Positions 45,599 through 53,978 of a stretch of DNA of 64,000 bases are shown in pieces. The stretch covers positions 1 to 64,000 of the forward strand of contig JAEVYT010000011.1 of NCBI GenBank assembly GCA_023392615.1, read 5' to 3'. The notes below the pieces were generated by a model. The model was not told where the DNA came from and searched no databases. It was given only the letters and a program-made list of their open reading frames with translations. The translations under genes and the position numbers were made by a program. Each line of letters begins with the position of its first letter. The stretch's first letter is position 1. Source of the stretch: Bacillota bacterium (GTDB lineage: Bacteria > Bacillota > Clostridia > Lachnospirales > Lachnospiraceae).

Positions 45599-46207
45599 TT
45601 AATGGGCATTTCCCATCTTCATTACTTTAATTTTATTCGCAGGTACATTAAATAATGCTTCGGCTGCATCCATTATCTCCATTTTTACATTACCATCGTT
45701 TCCACCTTCTGCAATTACAACGATACCCTCAACTTGGGGTTCAATCTTCTGTACTATGTAAGGTACTGAATTTCCATTCCCGTCGTTAACCAGTACTGTG
45801 CTGTCGTCTTGTTTTACACTATTATTTGTTCTGCTTCCACCCTCCCCGTCAACTTCGTTCAAGCTTTCCTGTGTAGAAGGAGTATTCTTTAACGGAACCT
45901 GTTCTTCTGAGGATTTCAAAGTAATCATCACCTCAACCTGACCGATACCGGATACCTTTTTTAGAATACTCTCAAGCTTATTTTCCATTTCTGTTATATA
46001 GGTATTCGAATCATAGCTTGTCGTATTCTTATCTTTTTGTTGTATCGCGGTTTTATTCGTTGTCTGCGTTGTATTATTACTTTTAAGTGGTTTGTTAGAG
46101 CTGAAGATGCCAGGAAACGATAATAAAATGATTAAAATCCCTGCTATAAAAATCATGATTAATTTTGGTAGGCCTATTTCCTTCAGGGAAATTTTCTTTT
46201 TTTCCAT
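45599..46207 (-). CDS. spoIIIAG: Stage III sporulation protein SpoIIIAG
   Basis: SpoIIIAG forms the large ring of the SpoIIIA channel in the mother-cell membrane. The 202 residues have an N-terminal membrane segment (about 13-30), a flexible Asn/Thr-rich linker, and a ring-building domain (about 70-200) with LKKVSGIGQVEVMITL and YIVQKIEPQVEGIVVIAEGG. The ATG follows GGGAGG. It is one base from spoIIIAF and 19 bases from spoIIIAH. Confidence 0.93.
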   Translation of the reverse strand: MEKKKISLKEIGLPKLIMIFIAGILIILLSFPGIFSSNKPLKSNNTTQTTNKTAIQQKDKNTTSYDSNTYITEMENKLESILKKVSGIGQVEVMITLKSSEEQVPLKNTPSTQESLNEVDGEGGSRTNNSVKQDDSTVLVNDGNGNSVPYIVQKIEPQVEGIVVIAEGGNDGNVKMEIMDAAEALFNVPANKIKVMKMGNAH

Positions 46208-46208
46208 G

Positions 46209-46832
46209 TTATCCTCCCTGTATACTAATATTTATATTACCTTGTTCAATATTATAGAAGTCAGAGAGTTTATTTTTTATACTTATTTCAAGGGGTGTCG
46301 GCAACTCTGACTCTTTTTGTTTTTCATCTTTATTGATGCTTATCTGACCGATATCCACCTTATCAATATTTAGGTTTTCTCCTGATGCTTGGCTACTATC
46401 CTCCGTGGTTGCTTTAATGTTCATTTTCAATATTTGTCCATATGTCGTGCTGTCTGTTTTTGAATCAATCTGTACATCCATACTCTTTAGGTATACATTA
46501 TTCTGTAGCAGAAGTTCCTTTACTTGCTTTTTAATTTGACCCTTGTATTCTGAATAGATTTTATCGTTTTGATCCTCCTCCACCTGCGACAGTTTATTCT
46601 TAAAATCACTTGTATCCATCGTAAAGGTATTGGATTCCAGAAAATAATCTAGATTTTCCTGCAACTTAAATACTTTTATCAAGGGTGATACCACAATAAG
46701 AACTAATATCATTCCCGAAGCAATACTCACGTACTTCTTATAGCTTTTGTTACCTAGGAGATTCATGATAATTGTATTAATCATCATAAACACCACGATA
46801 TTTCTAATCCAAGAATATATCTCCGCTTCCAT
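46209..46832 (-). CDS. spoIIIAF: Stage III sporulation protein SpoIIIAF
   Basis: The 207-residue protein has two N-terminal membrane segments (about 7-25 and 34-52) and a soluble domain of the ring-building fold. SpoIIIAF is a conserved part of the channel complex. The motif SGMILVLIVVSPLIKVF is typical. The ATG follows AAGGAGG. Spacing to its neighbours is 12 and 1 bases, so translation is coupled in the spoIIIA operon. Confidence 0.92.
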   Translation of the reverse strand: MEAEIYSWIRNIVVFMMINTIIMNLLGNKSYKKYVSIASGMILVLIVVSPLIKVFKLQENLDYFLESNTFTMDTSDFKNKLSQVEEDQNDKIYSEYKGQIKKQVKELLLQNNVYLKSMDVQIDSKTDSTTYGQILKMNIKATTEDSSQASGENLNIDKVDIGQISINKDEKQKESELPTPLEISIKNKLSDFYNIEQGNINISIQGG

Positions 46833-46844
46833 TCGTTCCTCCTT

Positions 46845-48011
46845 TTATCGATAAGAGGTCGTTACCGCTACTATTGTGATTGAAAGTATAAATAGCACCG
46901 CCCCCACGAATACGGTTTGCAATAACATGGAAGCTGATTTAGCCGCCGCACTGATGCATTCAATAAAACGTTTGTCTGAAATCGGCTGTAACGCAGCACT
47001 GCCCACTTTGTATACAACACTGATCATCAATAATTTGATAAATGGAACCGTACAGATTGTGATTAGAACAATCAGACCTGCTACGCCGATTGAATTCTTT
47101 AGCAACACCCCAGCCCCCAACACTGTTTCTGTCACACCTCCAATTGCCCCTCCGACACCGGGAAGTGCAGAGGATGCCTTTAGCAAAACAGACCGTTTTA
47201 CTTGGTCTGCAACAGGAACAATCAGACCCTGAATCACATTAAATCCAACTACAGCTGCCAGCATGCTTTTTAACATCCAGTTCACTGCGGTAGAAAATAA
47301 TCCAGCTAACTTCGACAGCGTGTCCTCCTTTGACATATTATTTACAAGCATAATGATTAAATAGAAATTAATCATCGGAATAATTACCCTAAGAATCAAA
47401 AAATCAACTACAGTAATTAGTCCCAATGCTGCCTGATAATAAACCAAGGAAGTGGTAGGTCCTGTGCAAAACGCAACCGACATAAGGTAGGTTGGTACCA
47501 GTGCTTTCATAAAATCTAAAATTGTACCAATCGTAGCCGCAGCGATACCGGAGGCTAAAATAAATGAACTGATTAGTACACCAAACAACAATAAATATGT
47601 TATGTAATAGCCTGTTTCAGAGACCTGATTATTTTTAAAAGCCATTGATAAATTTGTAAATAACGCTGCGATAAGCGCAATGGTGGTTAAACTGATAAAG
47701 GTTCCGATATTGGCTTGTATTTCCCCTTTTATTGACTTGACGAGCTGCCCCATAATATCCTTTAGGGAAAAAGGTTCTTGTCCACTCATCAGGCGGTTTA
47801 TGTAATCATTAAAGTTAAACTTATTTCCTCCATCCATTACATTATCTATGACATTTTGGATCTCAGAATAATCATATTTTTGATTCAAATCCGATGTTTC
47901 ACTTGCCATCGCTTTTGCTTGTCCCACCAATGGCATAAAAATCATTGTTACTGTCAAAAGGATGATTCTACTCAATACTATCCTTCCCTTACTGTTCAAT
48001 AGGATTTTCAT
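46845..48011 (-). CDS. spoIIIAE: Stage III sporulation protein SpoIIIAE
   Basis: The 388-residue polytopic protein begins with a signal-like segment (about 12-31) and has around seven further membrane helices. It is the probable channel or permease-like core of the SpoIIIA machine. Family features include the N-terminal D-Y-x-x-x-x region and the central LMSVAFCTGPTTSLVYYQAALG. Length matches the family. The ATG lies 3 bases after the spoIIIAD stop, with GGGGG serving as ribosome site. Confidence 0.94.
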   Translation of the reverse strand: MKILLNSKGRIVLSRIILLTVTMIFMPLVGQAKAMASETSDLNQKYDYSEIQNVIDNVMDGGNKFNFNDYINRLMSGQEPFSLKDIMGQLVKSIKGEIQANIGTFISLTTIALIAALFTNLSMAFKNNQVSETGYYITYLLLFGVLISSFILASGIAAATIGTILDFMKALVPTYLMSVAFCTGPTTSLVYYQAALGLITVVDFLILRVIIPMINFYLIIMLVNNMSKEDTLSKLAGLFSTAVNWMLKSMLAAVVGFNVIQGLIVPVADQVKRSVLLKASSALPGVGGAIGGVTETVLGAGVLLKNSIGVAGLIVLITICTVPFIKLLMISVVYKVGSAALQPISDKRFIECISAAAKSASMLLQTVFVGAVLFILSITIVAVTTSYR

Positions 48012-48014
48012 TTG

Positions 48015-48422
48015 CTATGCCCCCAAAAACCGGTTGATTGTTTCTAGTATAGAGAGGATTATCGGCATGCTAATTGCAAGTATCGTTAGCTTTCCCACTA
48101 TTTCTATTTGATCCGAGATTGCATGATAACCAGAATCCTTACAAAGTGATGACGATATCTCCGTTATATAGGTAATACCGATGATCTTTATCAATATACC
48201 AATGTACGATTTATTTAAATTTATGTATCCCTGCAACTGATTAATTGCATTTAGTATCACTTGGAGCTTACTAATCCCCCACAATATGATTAATAAGCAA
48301 GCTGCCAAACTAATATAAAGAGAGATCTCTTCCTTTTTTTTCTTAAATAAAATTGCCAACATCACTGTCAATATACCTACCGCTGATATTTGCAACATCG
48401 TTCTTATATCACCATTTTGCAA
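48015..48422 (-). CDS. spoIIIAD: Stage III sporulation protein SpoIIIAD
   Basis: The protein of about 135 residues has three to four hydrophobic segments and shows the SpoIIIAC/AD signature (AILFKKKKEEISLYISLAAC). Start choice: a TTG at 48422 lies 8 bases after GGGAGG, while an ATG at 48398 lacks a good site and would give 127 residues. SpoIIIAD is a small membrane subunit of the channel. It lies between spoIIIAC and spoIIIAE. Confidence 0.9.
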   Translation of the reverse strand: MQNGDIRTMLQISAVGILTVMLAILFKKKKEEISLYISLAACLLIILWGISKLQVILNAINQLQGYINLNKSYIGILIKIIGITYITEISSSLCKDSGYHAISDQIEIVGKLTILAISMPIILSILETINRFLGA

Positions 48423-48535
48423 CGTACCGACCTCCCTGCACCATAACAATATACGTTTTCCCTTTGTATTCTTTTTGAACCAAGAAATTCGCAGGCATAA
48501 ACTTAAATGTTAATGATGCGTTTCTATAATTCACT

Positions 48536-48733
48536 TTATACCACATCGAATAATTTCTGTATCGATACAAACAATTGAGTGATATACGGCAATATCCAAA
48601 ACAATACCAGTATCAATCCTGCTAGACTAGAAAGGAACGCCAGCTCATCCCTTCCAGACTGCTTCAAGATTGAATTCAATATAGTTACAACAATCCCCAC
48701 TAATGCTATCTTTAATATAAAAGTAAAATCCAT
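48536..48733 (-). CDS. spoIIIAC: Stage III sporulation protein SpoIIIAC
   Basis: The 65-residue protein has two membrane helices and the conserved block NSILKQSGRDELAFLSSLAGLI. It is the smallest SpoIIIA subunit. The ATG at 48733 lies 6 bases after GGAGG; the reading from 48751 would contain that site. The spacer to spoIIIAD is longer (113 bases) than elsewhere in the operon, but nothing is seen in it. Confidence 0.93.
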   Translation of the reverse strand: MDFTFILKIALVGIVVTILNSILKQSGRDELAFLSSLAGLILVLFWILPYITQLFVSIQKLFDVV

Positions 48734-48809
48734 AGTTACCCTCCATCGCATATATTACACATCCTGCCCTTTTTACAGGATTCAACTTACATTGCATTCG
48801 TACTTTTCT

Positions 48810-49334
48810 TTAGATCATTACGATTACGATAAATACCCCAGCCATAATTCCTAAGGTATTATATAAATACGATTTTTCCTTCAGCGTCTTTGTGTTTTCA
48901 TTAATTTCCTCTTCCAACTGTGACAGATACAAATCAATAACATTCATCTGCATCTCCTTATCAAGGTATCCGAGATTTTCACCGAATTGTATTAGATGTA
49001 ACTTGTCCTTCTTCGAGAGTGATGTATCCAGTAATTCCTTATTAACCGCATCCTTCCATACATCTGCAAAGGTTTGTCCCGAAAGTTCATGCAGCTTTTC
49101 ACTCACACTATTTAGGAATTGATTGAATATCCCTTTATGTCTTCTGGTTATCGAACTGATAGCTTCTGGCAAAGGTGTGCTTGCGTAACGTATGTCCCCT
49201 CTTAACAGGCTGATCAATTTCCTTAACTCCTTAAGATTTTCCAACCTACATCTCATCTCATTGGCAAAGAAAAACCCCATCCCGGAAGATGATCCTATCA
49301 CCATGATGCACCCAATTATTTTCATAAAAAACAT
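48810..49334 (-). CDS. spoIIIAB: Stage III sporulation protein SpoIIIAB
   Basis: The protein of about 174 residues has an N-terminal membrane helix (about 5-24), a helical body with LKELRKLISLLRGDIRYASTPLPEAI and a C-terminal membrane helix (about 155-172). This matches the SpoIIIAB family, whose soluble region resembles the type II secretion protein GspF. The ATG at 49334 follows GGAGG by 10 bases; a longer reading overlaps spoIIIAA and is unlikely. Confidence 0.93.
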   Translation of the reverse strand: MFFMKIIGCIMVIGSSSGMGFFFANEMRCRLENLKELRKLISLLRGDIRYASTPLPEAISSITRRHKGIFNQFLNSVSEKLHELSGQTFADVWKDAVNKELLDTSLSKKDKLHLIQFGENLGYLDKEMQMNVIDLYLSQLEEEINENTKTLKEKSYLYNTLGIMAGVFIVIVMI

Positions 49335-49362
49335 ATAAGTTTGTCCTCCTTTCAACTTTTGC

Positions 49363-50325
49363 TTATTCATCAGAACGAAACAGTAGTTTTCCTTCCGAAT
49401 CATAAATCTCATCCAAGTGTCCTATTTCTGTGCGATTACTGAGTATAATGTATCGTTCAAACAACTCCTTTTTCACTAAGTCTCCAAGTGTCGGCTTATT
49501 GCGTATATCTTCTATAGAACTGCCGTGAACGGTTGCAATTATCTTGCAGCCGCAACCAATCACATAATCGATAGCGTCTAAATCCTCTCTAGAGCCAATC
49601 TCGTCCACTGCAATAATCTGAGGCGACATAGACCTTATTAGCATCATCATTCCCTTCGCTTTCGGACAGCAATCCAAAATATCCGTACGTATACCAAGTT
49701 CATTCTGGGGTGTTCCCATATAGCATGCACCAATTTCAGATCGTTCATCCACCACTCCAATACTCATACCCGGCACATACTCACATCCGTTGGAAAGCTG
49801 TCTGATAATATCCCTTAATAATGTAGTCTTACCACATCGAGGCGGAGAAATAATCAACGTATGAAAAATCTCTCCTCTCTGCTTGTCTATCAGATAAGGC
49901 AAAACCCGATTCGCGCAACCCTTAACCTGGTGTGCCAAACGTATATTGATAAACGAGATATGTTTAATTCCTTTGATATTGTCGTCTTCAATAATTGTCT
50001 TACCTGTAATTCCAATTCGATGTCCTCCATTTATTGTAATAAACCCTTGCTTAATCTCATCCTCAAAGGCATATAGGGAATAATTACTGATATATTCCAT
50101 CGTTTCACGAATTTCATTTTTCGTTATATGGATTGCCTTATTGGGAGTATCCACTAATTTAGAGTCCTCTGTTACAAAAGTCTCCTTATTTGCATAAATC
50201 ATAATGAGCGGGGCATTCATCCGTAATCTAATTTCCTGCAACTTATCAAATTCAATATTTAGTTTTCCCAGTATTGTCCTAAGCTTTAGTGAGAATATCT
50301 TAAGTAGCTCGTCTTTTGTATTCAT
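49363..50325 (-). CDS. spoIIIAA: Stage III sporulation ATPase SpoIIIAA
   Basis: The 320-residue cytoplasmic ATPase resembles secretion ATPases (GspE/VirB11). It has Walker A SPPRCGKTTLLRDI (about 170) and Walker B IIAVDEIG (about 240), and the R-finger-rich QGFITINGGHRIG region. It is the energy source proposed for the SpoIIIA channel. The ATG follows GGGAGGG. It is the first gene of the operon. In known systems a sigma-E promoter precedes it; in the 200 bases upstream I could not find a convincing match. It is divergent from aroE. Confidence 0.95.
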   Translation of the reverse strand: MNTKDELLKIFSLKLRTILGKLNIEFDKLQEIRLRMNAPLIMIYANKETFVTEDSKLVDTPNKAIHITKNEIRETMEYISNYSLYAFEDEIKQGFITINGGHRIGITGKTIIEDDNIKGIKHISFINIRLAHQVKGCANRVLPYLIDKQRGEIFHTLIISPPRCGKTTLLRDIIRQLSNGCEYVPGMSIGVVDERSEIGACYMGTPQNELGIRTDILDCCPKAKGMMMLIRSMSPQIIAVDEIGSREDLDAIDYVIGCGCKIIATVHGSSIEDIRNKPTLGDLVKKELFERYIILSNRTEIGHLDEIYDSEGKLLFRSDE

Positions 50326-50530
50326 ACAGACTTCCCTCCCCTTTGACCATAGAATAGCTTATCCTATTTCTGTTAGAACAATATATTCCCTGAATAAGAA
50401 AATATTCCGATAACAGAAAAGAAATAAATTGCAAAATGATTCGCCTTATATTATTCTGTTTAATAAGATAAAGCAGGAAAGTATCAGTTGGAGATGCTCC
50501 TGTATTATAACGAACAAGGATGGTGCAAAG

Positions 50531-51307
50531 ATGAGATACGGTCTAATAGGAGAAAAATTAGGACACAGCTATTCAAAGATTATTCATGAAAAGCTGGCAG
50601 ATTATACATATGATTTAATACCACTAACTAGAGAAGAATTTGTTCCGTTCATGGAGAAGAAGGATTTCACAGCAATTAATGTTACCATTCCCTACAAACA
50701 GGCGGTTATACCATATTTGGATGAGCTTCACCCGCTTGCGAAAGAAATCGGTGCCGTGAATACCATCGTCAACAAGAATGGACATTACATTGGCTACAAT
50801 ACTGACTTTTACGGATTTCGATACATGTTGATTCATAATCAGATTGATGTGTCCGGTAAAAAATGCTTAATCCTAGGCACAGGCGGAACCTCCCATACCG
50901 TTCAATCGGTATTAAAACATCTTGGTGCCAGCGAGATTTTCATCGTTAGCCGTTCGGATAAAAATGATACTATTATATCCTACGAGCGTTGTTATAAAGA
51001 GCATTCGGATGCAAAAATTATAATCAATACCACTCCGGTCGGAATGTACCCAAATATGGATGCATCCCCCCTGGATCTAACCACTTTTACCCTGTGTGAA
51101 GGTGTTGTAGATGCAATTTTTAATCCGTTAGATACCAAACTCACGCTACAGGCGAAAGAGCTGAATATAAAGGGAGTTACCGGGTTGGAGATGTTAGTTG
51201 CACAGGCAAAGCAGGCTATCGAATATTTCCTAGACAAAGAACTAGATGATGAGTTAATTGAACAGACCTATCAAGAATTACTTGAGATTATTCAGCAAAA
51301 AAAATAG
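50531..51307 (+). CDS. aroE: Shikimate dehydrogenase
   Basis: The enzyme reduces 3-dehydroshikimate with NADPH. The product is about 258 residues. Shikimate-binding SYSK occurs as HSYSKIIHEKL, the catalytic lysine in NVTIPYKQAV, and the dinucleotide motif is GTGGTSHTV. It ends with VTGLEMLVAQAKQAIEYF. A reading from 50429 is longer, but the ATG at 50531 gives the normal MRYGLIGEKLGHS start. It is the only gene on the plus strand between the spoIIIA operon and aroQ/aroK, so these shikimate genes are nearby but not co-transcribed. Confidence 0.95.
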   Translation: MRYGLIGEKLGHSYSKIIHEKLADYTYDLIPLTREEFVPFMEKKDFTAINVTIPYKQAVIPYLDELHPLAKEIGAVNTIVNKNGHYIGYNTDFYGFRYMLIHNQIDVSGKKCLILGTGGTSHTVQSVLKHLGASEIFIVSRSDKNDTIISYERCYKEHSDAKIIINTTPVGMYPNMDASPLDLTTFTLCEGVVDAIFNPLDTKLTLQAKELNIKGVTGLEMLVAQAKQAIEYFLDKELDDELIEQTYQELLEIIQQKK

Positions 51308-51345
51308 AAATAGTAAACGCCCCCCCTTTATAACCATATATTTGA

Positions 51346-51490
51346 ACAGGTAAATTCACCGTGCTAATCCATTTAACTTTCAATTATAACTTTCTGGTAA
51401 TAAATGCTTTCAATTTATTTCTTGAAAAGCATTTATTACCGAGAAACTATAAAATCAATTAAACAGAATAATTTTGGTTAATTTACCTGT
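51346..51490. repeat. 145-bp imperfect inverted repeat (possible MITE or large terminator)
   Basis: The ends ACAGGTAAATT (51346-51356) and AATTTACCTGT (51480-51490) are perfectly inverted. The centre has 15-bp perfect arms (51396-51410 with 51426-51440) extended by TTTCT/AGAAA, and the intervening parts are partly complementary. It lies between the convergent genes aroE and the one ending at 51567. I saw no target-site duplication. Confidence 0.6.
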
Positions 51491-51566
51491 ACTGTAGTTA
51501 TTGACTATAATTACAAAAATGTTGATATTTTTACATGTTATGCATATAATTTAGGAATTTTAATTA

Positions 51567-51977
51567 CTATTTCTGTAACTTCAAAATATCTTTCAATTGC
51601 TCTGTGTAGCGGATCGGAATTGAATATCCTGTATAATCATTCCCGCTGTGCATGTACATCCCCTGAGTGCTGTTTGCATCAACCCACAAGTATAAAATAA
51701 TAACTCTTTTATTCTTTCGTTGTACATGTAATACGTAATTAGGTTCCGAAACATCAAGTATTCCCCGTATTCTTCTCGATTCTCTGACCATTCTTGAAAA
51801 TACTTTTAATGTCTTTTCATCATGAAACGAAATCATAGACTTGCCTTCAACGCTATTAAATCCGTTTGCCTTGAAAACATCAACGCGTTGATAGTCATCA
51901 GAATTATTATAGAATGCTACATAACAAACTATCATCACAATAAAAACAACAATCATTAAAACATACCTTCGCTTCAC
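51567..51977 (-). CDS. Hypothetical membrane-anchored protein (136 aa)
   Basis: The 136-residue protein has one N-terminal hydrophobic segment (about 5-23), not followed by a lipobox, and a soluble exported domain with mixed strand and helix pattern. I do not recognise the family; it slightly resembles small YhfM-like domains. The start is a GTG after GGAGGG. It has no close neighbour in an operon; the upstream gene on the same strand (52325-52564) ends at a terminator. Confidence 0.6.
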   Translation of the reverse strand: MKRRYVLMIVVFIVMIVCYVAFYNNSDDYQRVDVFKANGFNSVEGKSMISFHDEKTLKVFSRMVRESRRIRGILDVSEPNYVLHVQRKNKRVIILYLWVDANSTQGMYMHSGNDYTGYSIPIRYTEQLKDILKLQK

Positions 51978-52136
51978 TATATCCCTCCCTAACCAAAACC
52001 ATCATTACTTGTCCTAAACATAACATCCATATTCTACCTAAATTGATTATAGTACTTACCCCCATATTTTTCTAGGACAAATTGAAACATTGTATTCTAT
52101 CGCTTTATTTTCATTGCCCCTCGCAAGCACATAAAA

Positions 52137-52175
52137 AACGCGTAATCCATAAGATAAACTCTTGAACTACGCGTT
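52137..52175 (-). terminator. Terminator of the 79-aa membrane protein gene
   Basis: An 8-bp GC-rich stem (52137-52144 with 52168-52175, core AACGCGTA) with a 23-base loop is followed on the minus strand by six T. It lies about 150 bases after the stop at 52325. The remaining spacer contains a weak 8-bp dyad (52009-52016 with 52073-52080) and no gene. Confidence 0.65.
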
Positions 52176-52324
52176 AATAATGATTTAGTAAATTTCTATT
52201 ACAAATATATTATTTATTGATGATTTATGTGATATGAGCAGAGCATAAATCTTGTCTGCTCTATTGTATATTTCATTTGGTTTATATATAAAAAATGTGA
52301 AATAAATCTACTCAATAGATCATA

Positions 52325-52564
52325 TTATTTTTTCTTTAAAATAACAATACAAGCTATAGTAAAAGTAAGGATAACAATTCCCGTTACCACATATAACAGA
52401 ATATTACGTCCTGATTCAGCTACTACTATTCTAGTTGGTCCATCAGCCCTCCCTATGATTCCTAATGAATATCCCTTTGATGATTTATTAACGATACATA
52501 AAATTATACTTAATACACTTACCATTCCTAAAATTAATAGTTTTATAATATATCTTCTTTTCAT
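52325..52564 (-). CDS. Small membrane protein with decarboxylase-beta-subunit motif
   Basis: The 79-residue protein has two membrane helices (about 6-24 and 53-75) and between them the sequence LGIIGRADGPTRIVV. This is close to the GIIGGADGPT motif of the sodium-pumping decarboxylase beta subunits (OadB/GcdB), where the aspartate is essential for ion transport. The rest of a beta subunit, normally over 350 residues, is absent, and no alpha or gamma subunit gene is near. The ATG follows GTGAGGG by 3-4 bases. The role is unknown; small stand-alone proteins carrying this motif exist in clostridia from my recollection. Confidence 0.65.
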   Translation of the reverse strand: MKRRYIIKLLILGMVSVLSIILCIVNKSSKGYSLGIIGRADGPTRIVVAESGRNILLYVVTGIVILTFTIACIVILKKK

Positions 52565-52725
52565 AATCCCTCACATTTTTCTATTATAAGAACTTACAAC
52601 AATTTACTTGACGCTTGTATACAAGGACGAACTACTTTCTTAATACATAGAACATTTATCATTATTTTGCTATATAAATATTTATTCAATCTAAGTTTAT
52701 TACCAACTTAGTTTAATTCTCGAAT

Positions 52726-53079
52726 TTAAAAATCAATTTTGGCATCATCAATAATTTTCTCTTCAAATATGTAATTGCAGCCAGTATAATGACCGATCGT
52801 TTTGCGCCAAAAAGATTTTCGCACGAATATTATTCTCTGTTAAGTGAGTAAAAAGCATCCATTTACCATGATGTTTTCCAAAAACTTCAATTAATGTTGA
52901 TACGATATAGACTTTCCCCTATACGAACTTAAAAGAAAAGTCTCATATACAAAATAATCTACTTCTTTCGCGGCATATCTACCGCTTCCTACAAGGCAGA
53001 AACCTGCAGGTATATTATCAAGCATTATCAAATATTGATATAACAGATCAGGATTTTCAAACCATACTTGCTGAATATT
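52726..53079 (-). pseudogene. Decayed GNAT-family acetyltransferase gene
   Basis: Three successive frames on the minus strand spell a recognisable acetyltransferase. The first reads from about 53079 (FCLVGSGRYAAKEVDYFVYET, SSYRG), the second after a shift near 52915 (KHHGKWMLFTHLTENNIRAKIF) and the third after a shift near 52810 (WRKTIGHYTGCNYIF) to TAA at 52726. An in-frame stop precedes the first part and no good start is seen. Both shifts lie in short homopolymers. It is the only recognisable content of the 740-base gap between the small membrane protein gene and efp. Confidence 0.75.
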
Positions 53080-53242
53080 ATATTATATTTAGCAATATCA
53101 TACAATATCTAAATACAAATCACTACCAATATATCATATATATATTTATTGTATACGACTAATTTTGTTAGCTACTTACTCATTACCCACATTGTTTCGG
53201 CGATGTTACTCTATTTCACATTATTTATCTAGCAACATAAAA

Positions 53243-53286
53243 AAGCGCAACCTTCAGAAAACCTTGATTTTCCGTAAATTGCGCTT
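53243..53286 (-). terminator. Terminator of efp
   Basis: An 8-bp stem AAGCGCAA/TTGCGCTT (53243-53250 with 53279-53286) with a 28-base partly paired loop is followed on the minus strand by six T. It lies 22 bases after the efp stop. It resembles the terminator at 52137-52175 in design. Confidence 0.75.
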
Positions 53287-53307
53287 AAATTAATTATTGA
53301 TATTCGA

Positions 53308-53865
53308 TTATACCCTCTTCATGTATTCGCCGGTTCTGGTATCGATAGAAATCTTATCGCCCTGCTCTACGAATAATGGAACATAAACAGTTGCACCAGT
53401 TTCAACAATTGCAGGTTTAGAAGCACCCTGTGCTGTATCGCCTTTAAAACCTGGCTCTGTATCTGTAATAATAAGTTCTACAAACAACGGAGGTTCAATA
53501 GCAAATACCTGTCCACTGTGGGAAAGCATCTTAACCATCTCATTCTCCTTAACAAACTTAAGGGAATCGCCGATTGCTTCTTCGTTCAAAGCAAACTGAT
53601 CAAATGATTCAACGTTCATGAAGTGGTACAGTTCACCATCATTATATAAATATTGCATATCGCTTCTTTCAATATGTGCCTGTGGGTATTTTTCCGTAGG
53701 ACGGAAAGTCTTTTCAACCACACCACCATTTTTGATATTCTTTAATTTCGTTCTAACAAATGCTGCGCCTTTACCAGGTTTAACATGTTGAAATTCTATA
53801 ATCTGATATACGTTATTATCCATCTCAATTGTCAAGCCGTTTCTGAAATCGCCTGCTGATACCAT
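53308..53865 (-). CDS. efp: Translation elongation factor P
   Basis: EF-P helps ribosomes make peptide bonds at consecutive prolines. The 185 residues show the three beta-barrel domains, with Lys32 at the loop tip in HVKPGKGAAF, the residue modified in many bacteria, and the C-terminal signature ISIDTRTGEYMKRV. No yjeA/epmA or other modification gene is near. The ATG follows AAGGAGG. It follows pepQ on the same strand by 113 bases and precedes (across the spacer) the spoIIIA operon, as in Bacillus. Confidence 0.97.
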   Translation of the reverse strand: MVSAGDFRNGLTIEMDNNVYQIIEFQHVKPGKGAAFVRTKLKNIKNGGVVEKTFRPTEKYPQAHIERSDMQYLYNDGELYHFMNVESFDQFALNEEAIGDSLKFVKENEMVKMLSHSGQVFAIEPPLFVELIITDTEPGFKGDTAQGASKPAIVETGATVYVPLFVEQGDKISIDTRTGEYMKRV

Positions 53866-53978
53866 ACTAAAAAATCCTCCTTAAATTGACTACTCTTAAG
53901 TCTATAATAATCCATGATAATTTGCAACTGTTTTTTTGTGTAAGCCCAAAAATCTGACTTTAAATAGCAGATGTCTTT

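Noticed and set aside
50326..50530. Sigma-E promoter of the spoIIIA operon
   Set aside because: Several loose matches to the -35 and -10 were seen, but none with both elements and correct spacing.
51346..51490. Insertion sequence
   Set aside because: There is no transposase frame and no target-site duplication; it is listed only as an inverted repeat.
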